Shown piece after piece: positions 44,743-54,471 of a stretch of 64,000 nt of DNA (positions are counted from its first letter, which is position 1; every line of letters starts with the position of its first letter). This stretch comes from Methylococcus capsulatus (GTDB taxonomy: Bacteria > Pseudomonadota > Gammaproteobacteria > Methylococcales > Methylococcaceae). Made by a program: the position numbers and the translations under genes. Under the pieces are notes generated by a model. That model was not told the DNA's origin. It searched no databases and saw nothing but the letters and a program-made list of their open reading frames with translations. The stretch is taken from positions 3,103,513-3,167,512 of the forward strand of contig NZ_CP104311.1 in NCBI RefSeq assembly GCF_036864975.1, in the 5' to 3' direction.

Positions 44743-46428
44743 ATGCTCGTCGAAACCTTCAACACGCTCCGCGATTTCGTCCGCCTGCACGAGATTGCCT
44801 CGGTCCTGATCCGGTTCGGATTCGGCGAGGCCGTGCACCGGCTCGGCATTCACCATATCCTGAAAAAGGCCGGCAAATCCCTGTCGTGGAAATACGCCGA
44901 GGAGCAGGCACAACTCTCGCTGCCCGCCCGCATGCGCCGGGCGCTGGAGGAGATGGGGCCGAGCTTCATCAAGCTCGGGCAGGTTCTCTCGACCCGCGTC
45001 GACCTGCTGCCCCCGGAATGGATCGAGGAACTGAGTCACCTGCAGCGGCGGGTGCCTCCCCTCCCCTTCGAATCCCTCAGATGGCAACTCGAAAGAGACC
45101 TGGGCGCTCCCATCGACAAGGTGTTCGCGACATTCGACGTTCGTCCGATCGCCGCGGCCTCGATCGCCCAGGTTCATCGTGCGACGCTGCTGACCAGCGA
45201 AGTCGTGGCGGTCAAAATCCGCCGGCCCGGCATCACCAAGACCATCGACGCGGACCTGCGCCTGATGGCGAAGCTGGCGAAGCTGATCGAATTCGAATTC
45301 CCCGAGCTCGACTACCTGCGCCCTAGCGAAATCGTGCGCCAGTTTGGCCTTTCGATTCACCGCGAGCTGGATTTCATCAACGAATGCCGCAACACCGACC
45401 GGCTGGCGGCCAACTTCCGCACCGATCCTCGGATCGTCATTCCGCGGGTACACTGGCAGTACGCACGGGAGCGGGTCTGCGTCATGGACTACATTGAGGG
45501 CATCGATGCCACCGACCTGGATGCCGTCCGCGCCGCGGGGCTGGACCCGCGCGCCCTGGCACGGGTCGGAGCTGATGCCATGCTCAAGATGATCCTGCTG
45601 GATGGCTTCTTCCACGCCGACCCGCACCACGGTAATCTGCTCTATTTGCCGGACAACCGCATCGCCTTCCTGGATTTCGGCATGGTAGGCCGTCTACCGG
45701 AGCTGCGCCGCCACCAACTGGTCGATCTGCTGTCGGCGATCGTGGGACGGGATGCGCAGATGGCGGCAGATGTTCTGCTGGACTGGACGGCCACGGTCAA
45801 CGTCGATCCGGATCTCCTGGTCGCCGACATGGACAATCTGATCGACGACTATCACGGCGCCACCTTGCGCCAGCTCAGCCTGACCCAGATGCTGACCGAC
45901 CTGACTCAGCTCATGCGGCAGCACCGGCTGGCGCTGCCGCCGGATCTGACGCTGCTGTTCCGGGCGCTCATCACCCTGGACGGCATCGGCAGACAGAACG
46001 ATCCGGATTTCGACATCTTCACCCAGGCCGCGCCCTTCATCGAAAAAAGCCTGAAAGAGCGTTACGATCCCGAGAAGATTGGCCGCAACGCCTGGCGCAA
46101 TGCCCTGCATGCCCTGGACATGGTCACGAGTCTCCCCACTGAACTGCGGAGGGTATCCCGCGCGGTGCAGAAAGGCGCACTCAAGCTCAACATCGACCTG
46201 GCCCGGCTCGACCATCTGGGCTGGCAAGTGGAGCGGGCGTTGGGCTGGCTCAGCTTAGGGCTGGTGGCCTCGGCGCTGATCATCGCCTCGGCCATCGTGA
46301 TGACGGTGCAGGGCGGCCCGACGCTATGGGGACTGCCGGCGTTCGGGCTGCTGGGCTACGTCGGTGCCAGCGCCATGGCGACCTGGCTGCTGGTCGCCAT
46401 CTGGCGCGGCACCCGGGGCAAGCACTGA
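44743..46428 (+). CDS. ABC1/UbiB family atypical kinase-like protein
   Basis: 561 residues. The N-terminal KxGQ motif is in [20 protein letters not shown]. The Ala-rich nucleotide loop is [12 protein letters not shown], the lysine is in VAVKIRRPG, the ExD region in HRELDFINE, the catalytic loop is FHADPHHGN near residue 288 and the metal loop FLDFGMVG near 308. Two C-terminal membrane helices ([17 protein letters not shown] and [20 protein letters not shown]) anchor it. UbiB proteins support ubiquinone synthesis through ATPase activity. No ubi genes are adjacent, so it may be a paralogue. Its last 105 bases overlap the convergent symporter gene. Confidence 0.85.
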   Translation: MLVETFNTLRDFVRLHEIASVLIRFGFGEAVHRLGIHHILKKAGKSLSWKYAEEQAQLSLPARMRRALEEMGPSFIKLGQVLSTRVDLLPPEWIEELSHLQRRVPPLPFESLRWQLERDLGAPIDKVFATFDVRPIAAASIAQVHRATLLTSEVVAVKIRRPGITKTIDADLRLMAKLAKLIEFEFPELDYLRPSEIVRQFGLSIHRELDFINECRNTDRLAANFRTDPRIVIPRVHWQYARERVCVMDYIEGIDATDLDAVRAAGLDPRALARVGADAMLKMILLDGFFHADPHHGNLLYLPDNRIAFLDFGMVGRLPELRRHQLVDLLSAIVGRDAQMAADVLLDWTATVNVDPDLLVADMDNLIDDYHGATLRQLSLTQMLTDLTQLMRQHRLALPPDLTLLFRALITLDGIGRQNDPDFDIFTQAAPFIEKSLKERYDPEKIGRNAWRNALHALDMVTSLPTELRRVSRAVQKGALKLNIDLARLDHLGWQVERALGWLSLGLVASALIIASAIVMTVQGGPTLWGLPAFGLLGYVGASAMATWLLVAIWRGTRGKH

Positions 46429-47679
46429 TCGCGGCGTCCAGACACTGCTCCCGGTATCTTCGGCTGCCCCTTCCCAGCGGGTGACGGCCAGCGTGGCGAC
46501 CGCGTTGCCAACCAGATTGGTGATCGCCCGTGCCTCCGACATGAACCGGTCTACCCCGAGCAGCAGCGCCAGCCCCGCTACCGGTACCACGTCCAGCGAG
46601 GACAGCGTGGCCGCGAGGGTGATGAAACCGGCCCCCGTCACGGCCGCCGCGCCTTTGGAGGTCAGCAGCAACACCGCCAGCAGGGTGAGTTGGTGCCCGG
46701 GAGTCAGCGGTGTATCCGTCGCCTGAGCCACGAACACCGCCGCCATCGTCAGATAGATCGCCGTCCCGTCCAGGTTGAAGGAATAGCCGGTCGGCACCAC
46801 CAGCCCGACGATCCGACGCGGGCAGCCTGCGCCTTCCAGCTTTTCCATGAGTCGAGGTAAGGCCGCTTCCGACGACGAGGTACCCAGCACCAGCCACAGT
46901 TCATCCTTGATGAGCCCCAGCAGCCGCCACAGGCTGAAGCCCGAGAACCGCGCTACGGCCCCCAGCACCAGGATCACGAAAGACAAACAGGTCAGATAGA
47001 CCCCGGCCATCAGCTTGCTCAGCGACAGCAGAGTGTCCGGCCCGTACTTGCCGATGGTGAAGGCCATCGCCCCGAATGCGCCGACCGGCGCCGCCCGCAT
47101 GATGAGGCCGATGGTCGCGAACAAGGCGTCCGACACCCGTTCCAGAAAATCCAGCACCGGCTTGCCGCGCTCCCCCTGCCGGCTCATGGCGACGCCGAAC
47201 AGCACAGAGACCAGCAGCACTTGCAGGATATCGCCCTTGGCGAAGGCGTCGACCGCGCTGGCGGGAATGATATTCAACACGAAATCCACGCCGTTCAGGG
47301 CCTTGGCCTCGCTGGTGTACGGGCTCAGTGCCGCTGCGTCCAGGGTCTTGGGATCGGCGTGGATGCCAGCCCCCGGCTGCAGGAGATTGACCACGACCAG
47401 ACCGATCACTAGCGCCACGGTGGTCAGTACCTCAAAATAGATCAAGGCCTTTAGACCGACGCTACCGATCTTGCGCAGATCACCGACCTTACCGATGCCC
47501 AGCGTGACGGTCAGAAACACGATCGGCGCGATCATCATTTTGATGAGCTTGACGAAGCCGTCCCCCAAAGGCTTCAGCTTCACCCCAAGCTCTGGCCAAG
47601 CCGCACCCAGCACCATCCCTACGATCACTGCCAGGATCACCTGGACGTAGAGTTCCTTGAAGATCCGCCGCCCGGCCAT
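46324..47679 (-). CDS. Dicarboxylate/amino acid:cation symporter (DAACS family)
   Basis: 451 residues from an ATG at 47679 with GGAG about 8 bases upstream; the frame is open further back but unsupported. The first helices carry the family block [38 protein letters not shown] and [16 protein letters not shown] are the substrate and cation hairpins. After the normal end (AVTRWE) there is a tail of about 45 polar residues. That tail lies antisense to the end of the UbiB-family gene. An IS1182 element begins about 115 bases upstream, which may have altered the promoter. Confidence 0.9.
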   Translation of the reverse strand: MAGRRIFKELYVQVILAVIVGMVLGAAWPELGVKLKPLGDGFVKLIKMMIAPIVFLTVTLGIGKVGDLRKIGSVGLKALIYFEVLTTVALVIGLVVVNLLQPGAGIHADPKTLDAAALSPYTSEAKALNGVDFVLNIIPASAVDAFAKGDILQVLLVSVLFGVAMSRQGERGKPVLDFLERVSDALFATIGLIMRAAPVGAFGAMAFTIGKYGPDTLLSLSKLMAGVYLTCLSFVILVLGAVARFSGFSLWRLLGLIKDELWLVLGTSSSEAALPRLMEKLEGAGCPRRIVGLVVPTGYSFNLDGTAIYLTMAAVFVAQATDTPLTPGHQLTLLAVLLLTSKGAAAVTGAGFITLAATLSSLDVVPVAGLALLLGVDRFMSEARAITNLVGNAVATLAVTRWEGAAEDTGSSVWTPRSVLAPGAAPDGDQQPGRHGAGTDVAQQPERRQSP

Positions 47680-47793
47680 CCGCCGTCTCCAGCCAAAAGA
47701 TTCAAGCATACCCGAGCGGAGTGATGCCTTAAGCCGCCACCCATGACAGTTGGCGTAATACGTGACAATTGAATCGAGTATGGGCATGACTCA

Positions 47794-49351
47794 CTAGCAG
47801 CCTGTCGGACTTAACCGCCCGGCATTCTGAAATGCGATAATCACGACGTTCCTTCCCCGACAGCGAGCCTGCCATGAGCAACTTCCGCGCGATAGACCGT
47901 AGCACAGGATATTTGCTGCCGCCCGCGGTGGACGAATGGCTGCCCGAACGCCACCTGGCGCGCTTCGTGGTGGAAGTCATCGACAAACTCGACCTGTCTT
48001 CCATGACCCGCGCCTACCGCGGCTCGGGCTCGGCGTCCTATCACCCGGCCATGCTGCTCGGGCTTCTGGTGTACGGCTACGCCACCGGCGTGTTCTCCAG
48101 CCGCAAGATCGAGCGTGCCACCTATGACTCGGTGGCCTTCCGCTTCATTGCCGCCAACAGTCACCCCGATCACGACACGCTGGCCACCTTCCGCCGCCGC
48201 TTTCTCGAGGACATCGAGCGCCTCTTCGTCGAAGTGCTGATGCTGGCGCGCGAGATGGGCCTGTTGAAACTTGGCACGGTGGCGCTCGATGGCACCAAGA
48301 TTCACGCCAACGCCTCGCGCCATGCCGCGCTGTCCTACGAACACGCCAACAAGCTCGAAGCGAAGCTGCGGCAGGAAGTGGCCGAACTGCTGGCGCTGGC
48401 GGAAGCCGAAGACCGCTCGGACGTGCCCGATGGCCTGTCGATCCCGGAAGAGTTGGCAAGACGCGAAGACCGTCTGGCGAAGATCGGCGCGGCCAAGGCC
48501 AAGATCGAAGCGCGTGCGAAAGCGCGTTGCGCGCGCGAGCAGGCCGAGTATGAGGCGAAGCTGGCCGCGCGCGAGGAAAGCGCCAAGATCGGCAAGAAAC
48601 CTGGCGGCAAACCGCCCGCGCCGCCTGCGGCCGACCCCGGCCCTACCGATCAAGTGAATCTGACGGATGAAGCATCGCGCATCATGAAAGTGCCCGGCGG
48701 CGGTTTCGAGCAGTGCTATAACGCGCAAGCGGTCGTGGCGACCGACAGCCTCTTGGTGGTCGCGCAAGACGTGGTGCAGGACAGCAACGACAAGCGGCAG
48801 GTCGCGCCGATGCTGAAGAAGTTGGGCGCGTTGCCGGAAGGACTGGGCAAGCCGGAAAGCCTGCTGGCCGACAACGGCTATTTCTCCGAGGCCAATGTGA
48901 ATGGTTGCGCAGCGGCCGGGATCGCGCCGCTGATTGCGCTGGGGCGTGAGCAGCATCATCCGGGTTGGAAGAAGCGCTTCGCGGAAGCCGGGCCCGCGCC
49001 CGGGAATCCCACGCCGATGCAGACGATGGCGCATCGACTGGCAACCCCAGAGGGCAAACGCTTGTACGCGCTGCGCAAGCAGATCGTGGAGCCGGTGTTC
49101 GGCATCATCAAATCGGTGATGGGATTCCGGCAATTCTCGCTGCGCGGGCTGCAAAAGGTCAAAGGCGAGTGGCATCTGGTGACGTTGGCCTGGAATGTGC
49201 GGCGGATGTTCGCCCTGATGCCCGCCTAAAGCAGGGGCGGGATCACTCGACCGCCATTTCAGCCATTTCATCGGCTCGATCATCTTGAAAATCCAACCCA
49301 CCGCTTCGCCTTAACATGCAATTCTCAACCTTCAGTCCGACAGGTTGCTAG
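47794..49351 (+). mobile_element. IS1182-family insertion sequence, complete
   Basis: The element carries one intact transposase gene and imperfect terminal inverted repeats. The left end reads CTAGCAGCCTGTCGGACTTAA (47794 on), and the reverse complement of the right end (49331-49351) differs at two of 21 positions. CTAG occurs at both outer edges. It is likely the palindromic 4-base target duplication, which would put the element itself at 47798-49347. About 80 bases lie between the left end and the transposase ATG, and about 120 between its stop and the right end. Confidence 0.88.
47874..49229 (+). CDS. IS1182-family transposase
   Basis: 451 residues. The N-terminal block MSNFRAIDRSTGYLLPPAVD with WLPERHLARFVVEVID is typical of this family (DUF772-type domain). 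The DDE catalytic region is seen in LGTVALDGTKIHANASRH, ESLLADNGYFSEANV and the late RKQIVEPVFGIIKSVMGFRQ, giving Asp, Asp and Glu. A long charged helical insert (about 155-255) lies between the first and second acidic residues. No frameshift or stop is seen, so it may be active. Confidence 0.92.
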   Translation: MSNFRAIDRSTGYLLPPAVDEWLPERHLARFVVEVIDKLDLSSMTRAYRGSGSASYHPAMLLGLLVYGYATGVFSSRKIERATYDSVAFRFIAANSHPDHDTLATFRRRFLEDIERLFVEVLMLAREMGLLKLGTVALDGTKIHANASRHAALSYEHANKLEAKLRQEVAELLALAEAEDRSDVPDGLSIPEELARREDRLAKIGAAKAKIEARAKARCAREQAEYEAKLAAREESAKIGKKPGGKPPAPPAADPGPTDQVNLTDEASRIMKVPGGGFEQCYNAQAVVATDSLLVVAQDVVQDSNDKRQVAPMLKKLGALPEGLGKPESLLADNGYFSEANVNGCAAAGIAPLIALGREQHHPGWKKRFAEAGPAPGNPTPMQTMAHRLATPEGKRLYALRKQIVEPVFGIIKSVMGFRQFSLRGLQKVKGEWHLVTLAWNVRRMFALMPA

Positions 49352-49592
49352 CGAGGGTCCCTGGAAAGCGTGTCGTGGTTCAGGCCCCCCTGCTTGCGGA
49401 GCCCATCGGCAAAAACCGCTAGCAGAGACTGGGGCAAACAATTACCGGCAACTGGCCGAACAGACCACCTCGACGGTCTGACTTAAATCAATCGGCCTTC
49501 CCCAAAACCCGGTGGGATTCAAGTAGCCGAGCATATCCCTCCACCCCTTCCCGTTGGGGCTGGATACGAATGCCTTACTGCGCTGATGCGCC

Positions 49593-50141
49593 TTATGGAG
49601 TCATTGCCGCTTCAGTCGCGCCGGATCCTGCACGGGTGTCCATCGGTTTTTCCCGCCGGCGCGACCTTTGGGCGATAAGGGAAAGAGAGACGGTCAGAAT
49701 CAATACCGCCAGACACAGTTCCATGAGCACGAAAGCGCCAATCTTAAAGTATGCAAAGGCCGGATGCACAAACCGGACCAGCCAACCCGCCGCTTCATCC
49801 GCCACCGCACCGAAAAAAGTCAATCCCGTCAGCCAGACCTTCAGGCCGGTCGGCAGGGACGTGAACAGCACCAAGTGAGCGAGCGTGAGCACCAGCATTC
49901 CCATCGAAAACAGGTGGAAATGCGTGACCTCCAGAAGACTCTGATAGCTCCGCGGCTGGGTGAATTTTTCCGGCGAGCCGAGGTAATACTCGACGACCGA
50001 CTGTGCCGTCAGCCCCATCTTGTGGAAATACATCAGGCCGTTGCTGATCCAGAACAAGGCGACGTACCCCAGAAACAAGAGCACCACGGCGTTGAGCATC
50101 ATCTGGCGGTTCTGTTCGCCGGTCACGAAAAATCGCATCAT
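49593..50141 (-). CDS. Four-helix membrane protein of unknown function
   Basis: 182 residues with four hydrophobic helices: LNAVVLLFLGYVALFWIS, FHLFSMGMLVLTLAHLVLF, LKVWLTGLTFFGAVADE and GAFVLMELCLAVLILTVSLS. Conserved-looking histidines (YFHKMG, VTHFHLF, LAHL, FVHP) could bind haem or metal, but I do not recognise a family. It overlaps the FMN-binding gene by 4 bases, so it probably forms its membrane partner for electron transfer. That role is inference. Confidence 0.6.
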   Translation of the reverse strand: MMRFFVTGEQNRQMMLNAVVLLFLGYVALFWISNGLMYFHKMGLTAQSVVEYYLGSPEKFTQPRSYQSLLEVTHFHLFSMGMLVLTLAHLVLFTSLPTGLKVWLTGLTFFGAVADEAAGWLVRFVHPAFAYFKIGAFVLMELCLAVLILTVSLSLIAQRSRRREKPMDTRAGSGATEAAMTP

Positions 50142-50728
50142 TCACCTCCAGCAGGATGCGCCTGCTTGAAAATCGCCTTGACCTTCCTCACGCTGGCCAG
50201 CGCCGCCACCGAGCTCAGTGTGGCCCCGGACACGGCGTCGATGCCGTTGCCCGGAATCAGTTGTTCGATCGTCCTTCCTTTCATCTGCTCGAACCACCGT
50301 GCCGCGGGCTGATACTCAGGCGGCTCGTGGAACGCCAGCACCTCCACCCGGACCACCTCGCCCTTGGGGGAAAGCACGATCAGGAGACTCTCCGGCTGGG
50401 TTCGCACGGTGTGGGATTCGATGGCCGCAAACCCCAAGGACTTGCCGTCGCGCTCAGCGGTGTAAAAGGTGAAGAGGCCCGAATCGAGCTTCACCCGGGC
50501 CTCCCGTTCCACCGCAGCGATCTGCTCGTCGCTCAGAAACACGGGTTCGGGCGTCACGGCCACGCCCGGCCCGAAAGCCAGCTCGAAGGCCTCGTCCTGG
50601 CTGTGATAAACCGTAGCCCGGCTGTGGGAAACGGTTCCCAGCAGGCAGACGCCCGCCAACACACTGGCGAAAAATGCGATCTTCCGTTGCCCCTGTTCGC
50701 CCCAGGAGACACAAGACTGGCTATGCAA
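50138..50728 (-). CDS. Exported FMN-binding domain protein
   Basis: 196 residues. A hydrophobic signal segment (IAFFASVLAGVCLLGTVSH) leads to a periplasmic FMN_bind domain. The motif DAVSGATLSS near the C-terminus is the site where ApbE-type flavin transferases attach FMN to Thr in NqrC/RnfG and related proteins. The TTG at 50728 is supported by AGGAG 9 bases upstream. Flavin attachment is inferred from the motif; no apbE is in the window. It lies between the lipoprotein and the four-helix membrane protein. Confidence 0.85.
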   Translation of the reverse strand: MHSQSCVSWGEQGQRKIAFFASVLAGVCLLGTVSHSRATVYHSQDEAFELAFGPGVAVTPEPVFLSDEQIAAVEREARVKLDSGLFTFYTAERDGKSLGFAAIESHTVRTQPESLLIVLSPKGEVVRVEVLAFHEPPEYQPAARWFEQMKGRTIEQLIPGNGIDAVSGATLSSVAALASVRKVKAIFKQAHPAGGE

Positions 50729-50811
50729 AGGAAAATACTCCTCAATGTCATTTACAGGCCCATCCTACACCAAAGACCGCATCTTCCGGACCACCCGAAG
50801 TCACGAAAACC

Positions 50812-51510
50812 TCAAAACCCGCTGAGAATGCGGTAAACGATCTTGTGGTTGTCCGCCGCCAACACCTCCGCCTTTAGATTGCGGAAGGTGATGGTCGTAG
50901 GAAAGGTGTCGACCGCATAGCTCATGTCTAGCGTGACCATGGGCCGGTCGAAATCTCTTCCCTTGTACTCCAGGAACCGGAGGCTGAGGGTATTGTTGGC
51001 GAATCCCTGATAGATCAGCTCGTAGCGGAAGGCACCGCCGTGCGGCACGACGATGTCCTGGGTCTTGTAAAGCAGCCGCGGCGACAACGGCTGTTTGATC
51101 CAGGACGATTCCGGCGCCACCAGAACATGGTCGAACAGGCCATCGCCCGTTTCGTCCGAGAAACAGACCGTTTTGTAGGCGCCGATCAAAGGATCGATGT
51201 ACATCAGCTTGTCCGAACAATAGACCGGATCGTTCTGCAGTGTTGCCGGAAACACCGCGTCGCCGGCATCGACGAAGACCGCACCTTCGCCGACCACTTG
51301 CCGGCTCGAGTCAATGAATACGGCCCCCTTGCGGTGCCAGTAATTGAAGACGGCGAACATGCGGCCACCGGCCGGCGCCTGCGCTTGTTGTCCCAAGGGC
51401 GGCTCGAGCCCCGAAACGTCCGAGAAATTCGACTTGTCGACGACCGGCGCCGGCGCACAGGCGACACCCGCCATCGCCACCAATACCAATAAAAGTCCGC
51501 GATATCGCAT
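50812..51510 (-). CDS. Putative lipoprotein of the FMN/porin cluster
   Basis: 232 residues with a lipoprotein signal ending in a VACA box, so Cys18 is the likely lipidated residue. The mature part contains two cysteines (VYCSDKL and TVCFSDETGDG) that could pair and a beta-rich pattern. I do not recognise the family. It lies between the porin-like gene (24 bases) and the FMN-binding gene (83 bases), probably in one operon. Confidence 0.65.
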   Translation of the reverse strand: MRYRGLLLVLVAMAGVACAPAPVVDKSNFSDVSGLEPPLGQQAQAPAGGRMFAVFNYWHRKGAVFIDSSRQVVGEGAVFVDAGDAVFPATLQNDPVYCSDKLMYIDPLIGAYKTVCFSDETGDGLFDHVLVAPESSWIKQPLSPRLLYKTQDIVVPHGGAFRYELIYQGFANNTLSLRFLEYKGRDFDRPMVTLDMSYAVDTFPTTITFRNLKAEVLAADNHKIVYRILSGF

Positions 51511-51534
51511 GGATTGTCCTTTGGGCTGGAGTGA

Positions 51535-53052
51535 TCAGTAAATGAACCCGACACCGAGGTTGAACTGGCCCGGGAGTTGCCCTGCCCCGGAACTGATGTT
51601 CTGGTAATCGGCTTTGATGACGATGTTGGTGATGGGCTTGTAGGTGAGACCGGCCTGGTAGATACGCCGATCATAAAGTCCGTCGTAATCGGTGAAGCCG
51701 TCCGGCACGGTCGCCAAGGTATTGTAACGTTGGTAACGCACGAACGGCGCGAGGTACTGCGTAGTCCCCTTCCACAACCAGGGCAGCACATCGTAGGCGC
51801 CTTCCACGTACCAGCCGTAATTGGAACTGCCCACCGTCTCGCCTTTGGCTTCGCTGAGTATGGCCGCGTCCCCGACCCCGCCCCAGGCACCCAAGGCCCG
51901 GAATTCGAAGCCGCGGTAATGCCATTGGAGATGGCCTTCGTAGAGCTGAGTGAACACGCTGGGCTTCTGCGGACCCGCGGCGGTCATGAAAACATTGCCC
52001 TGCCCTGCATCCCCCAGGAATGTCGAGGCGCCGACCATCAGCCCCGGCAATTCGGGCGGCATGTAGTCAACCCGACCAGTAAACGCCAGATTCTCCGCCA
52101 GAGCCCGGCTACCACCCTGGCGACCCTCTCGGATGCCGAACGAATCGTAACCTTCCGCATTGAGGCCGTTGATGCCGTAGGCGCGGTAGACCAGACCGGG
52201 CACGATCTCGCCATGTACGCCAACCCCCATTTCCCGCCAGGTCGTCGGGATGATCAACTGCTCGACTTCGGGACGCCGATTGCCATGAAAAAATAGCGGT
52301 TCATGGATTTCGTTGATGAAGCCCATGGGCACCAGCATCAGACCGGTACGCACGTTGGCCCGGGGGTCGAACAGAAAGTCGAGGTACGAAAACTCGACGG
52401 AAACCTCGCCCTTCTCTTCGCTCCCCTCGCCGGTCGAACCGTGCTCGAACTCGATTTCGTTGTTCAGCACGATCCAGTCGTTGAACTTGTAGCCCGCGTA
52501 GAGAACGAGTCTGGCCATGTCGGCCGTGTTTTTCCGCTGCAGCGATTTTTCCACCCCGTCGTTTTGAAAATTGGTGTAGAAGAATTCGCCGTAGCCGCCG
52601 ATCGATAAGCCCCGCTTATTCATGTACACCTGAGAGGCCGCCGGCGCCATGCCATACATGCTCTTGTATTCGCGCTTTTCCGGAATGATCAGCGAGGTCT
52701 TGAGCTTTTCGACCTCGGCCGCAAGGATATCGGTCTTGCGGTCCGATTCGGACTTGGCTTTTTTCTTGCCGGCCTCATCAGCCGGTTTTCCCGGCTGGGA
52801 CGCCACTTCCCCCTTGTTGGCCGTCTTGAGATCCTGCACTTCCTGCTTGACCTCCTTCTGTACGGTCTCGGTCTGGCCGAGTTTGGTCTTCAGCGCTTCG
52901 ATTTCCTGCTGTTGCTGCTGAATCACTTTCCACAGATCCTCGACCGAGGGCAGCTTCTGGGCGGCAATCGCTTCTCCCGCGATACCGCAGGAAAGAAGGG
53001 CGGTGGACAACGCCGCCCGTAGCGGGCTCGACTTGGCTGCTGGTTCACTCAT
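51535..53052 (-). CDS. Porin-like outer-membrane beta-barrel with N-terminal coiled coil
   Basis: 505 residues from an ATG at 53052 preceded by GGAGA. A signal peptide ends near EAIAAQ. A coiled coil (DLWKVIQQQQQEIEALKTKL and onward to about residue 110) precedes alternating beta strands with aromatic girdles, ending in FNLGVGFIY, a terminal aromatic residue as in BamA substrates. Segments such as GYGEFFYTNF and GLMLVPMGFINEIHEPLFF recall phosphate-selective or OprP-like porins. The transported solute is unknown. Confidence 0.75.
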   Translation of the reverse strand: MSEPAAKSSPLRAALSTALLSCGIAGEAIAAQKLPSVEDLWKVIQQQQQEIEALKTKLGQTETVQKEVKQEVQDLKTANKGEVASQPGKPADEAGKKKAKSESDRKTDILAAEVEKLKTSLIIPEKREYKSMYGMAPAASQVYMNKRGLSIGGYGEFFYTNFQNDGVEKSLQRKNTADMARLVLYAGYKFNDWIVLNNEIEFEHGSTGEGSEEKGEVSVEFSYLDFLFDPRANVRTGLMLVPMGFINEIHEPLFFHGNRRPEVEQLIIPTTWREMGVGVHGEIVPGLVYRAYGINGLNAEGYDSFGIREGRQGGSRALAENLAFTGRVDYMPPELPGLMVGASTFLGDAGQGNVFMTAAGPQKPSVFTQLYEGHLQWHYRGFEFRALGAWGGVGDAAILSEAKGETVGSSNYGWYVEGAYDVLPWLWKGTTQYLAPFVRYQRYNTLATVPDGFTDYDGLYDRRIYQAGLTYKPITNIVIKADYQNISSGAGQLPGQFNLGVGFIY

Positions 53053-53293
53053 TGCTGACTCTCCCATTTATGAAAAAAGATAACACACTTGCAAATCGAA
53101 TTGATTCGCGTTTGTATGAACATTAGCATTCGTATGGAAATGATGCAAGCGCCCATTGAATGGAAGCATTCCGTTTCCGGTGATGACGGGATGGATCGTG
53201 CGAAATCGGCCAGCGGTCAGAGGCGAAGCTTGACCCTGCAACAAAACATAACGAGAATTGTTCTCAACATTCGCTCAAGCAGGAGGACCACGC

Positions 53294-54466
53294 ATGAAAT
53301 ACCGTTTCACCCTCGCGGCGGGCATTTTCGGACTGATGGCCTCCCTTTCGGCTGTTCCGGAAGAGCTCACCCTGCCGGGCGGAAAACACCTGTCCAACAA
53401 AGCCCGCCTTGGCCAGAAACTGTTCTTTGACACCAACCTGTCCACGCCGCCGGGTCAGGCATGCAGCAGTTGTCACGATCCGGCCACGGCTTTTTCCGAT
53501 CCGAACAAGAGCCAGCCGACTTCCAACGGCGCGCTGAAAACGCTCAAAGGCAACCGCAATGCGCCGACTGCGGCCTATGCCGCCTATGCCCCGCCATTCC
53601 ACTTCGATCCCAATCTGCGCATGTTCGTTGGCGGGCAGTTCCTGGACGGACGCGCTCCGACACTCAAGGAACAGGCCAAAGGACCGTTCCTCAATCCCTT
53701 GGAAATGGCCAACCCCGACCAACGGACGGTGGTGAACAAAGTCCGGGAAGCAGAATACGCCTGGATGTTCGACCAAGTGTTCGGCCCCGGCTCGCTCGAC
53801 GATACCCACAAGGCTTACGACCGGATCGCCGCCGCGATCGCCGCCTTCGAACGGTCGCCGGTGTTCGCAAGGTTCGATTCCAAATACGACTACTATCTGA
53901 AAGGGAAAGTGAAGCTCACGCCGCAGGAAATGCGTGGGCTGGTGATTTTCGAATCCGAGGAAAAAGGCAATTGCGCCGCCTGTCACCCCAGCCGGCCGAG
54001 CGCGACCGGCGCCCCGCCCTTATTCACGGATCACACCTACGACAACCTCGGCGTGCCCAAGAATCCGAACAACCCCTTCTATGCCCAGCCGCCAACGCTG
54101 AACCCCGACGGCCCGGCTTTCATCGACTTAGGGCTGGGCAAGCAGGTGGGCAAGTTTTGGGAAAACGGCAAGATGAAGGTGCCTACGTTGCGCAACATCG
54201 CGCTGACCGCGCCCTACATGCACAACGGCTATTTCAGCACCCTGCGGTCCGTGGTGGACTTCTACAACACCCGCGATGTCCGCCCCACCTGCTGGAACGA
54301 ACTCGTAAGCGAAGCCGAGGCGCAACGCCTGGGCTGTTGGCCCGCACCCGAGGTCAAACAGAACGTCAATGGCGATGAACTCGGCAATCTGCGCCTGAGC
54401 GACCGAGAGGTCGACGATCTGGTCGCGTTCCTCAAAACCCTGACCGACGGCTACCGACCGGAGTAA
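53294..54466 (+). CDS. Di-haem cytochrome c peroxidase/MauG family protein
   Basis: 390 residues from an ATG at 53294 with AGGAGG 7 bases upstream. A signal peptide sends it to the periplasm. Two haem c sites are visible: CSSCHDPATAFSD near residue 57 and CAACHPSRPSA near residue 228. The LFFDTNLSTPPGQACSSCH opening and PTLRNIALTAPYMHNG late block are characteristic of the family. It reduces peroxide or oxidises a protein or cofactor partner. Methanotrophs carry surface members of this family linked to copper status. It is divergent from the porin cluster with 241 bases between starts. Confidence 0.9.
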   Translation: MKYRFTLAAGIFGLMASLSAVPEELTLPGGKHLSNKARLGQKLFFDTNLSTPPGQACSSCHDPATAFSDPNKSQPTSNGALKTLKGNRNAPTAAYAAYAPPFHFDPNLRMFVGGQFLDGRAPTLKEQAKGPFLNPLEMANPDQRTVVNKVREAEYAWMFDQVFGPGSLDDTHKAYDRIAAAIAAFERSPVFARFDSKYDYYLKGKVKLTPQEMRGLVIFESEEKGNCAACHPSRPSATGAPPLFTDHTYDNLGVPKNPNNPFYAQPPTLNPDGPAFIDLGLGKQVGKFWENGKMKVPTLRNIALTAPYMHNGYFSTLRSVVDFYNTRDVRPTCWNELVSEAEAQRLGCWPAPEVKQNVNGDELGNLRLSDREVDDLVAFLKTLTDGYRPE

Positions 54467-54471
54467 GCGAC

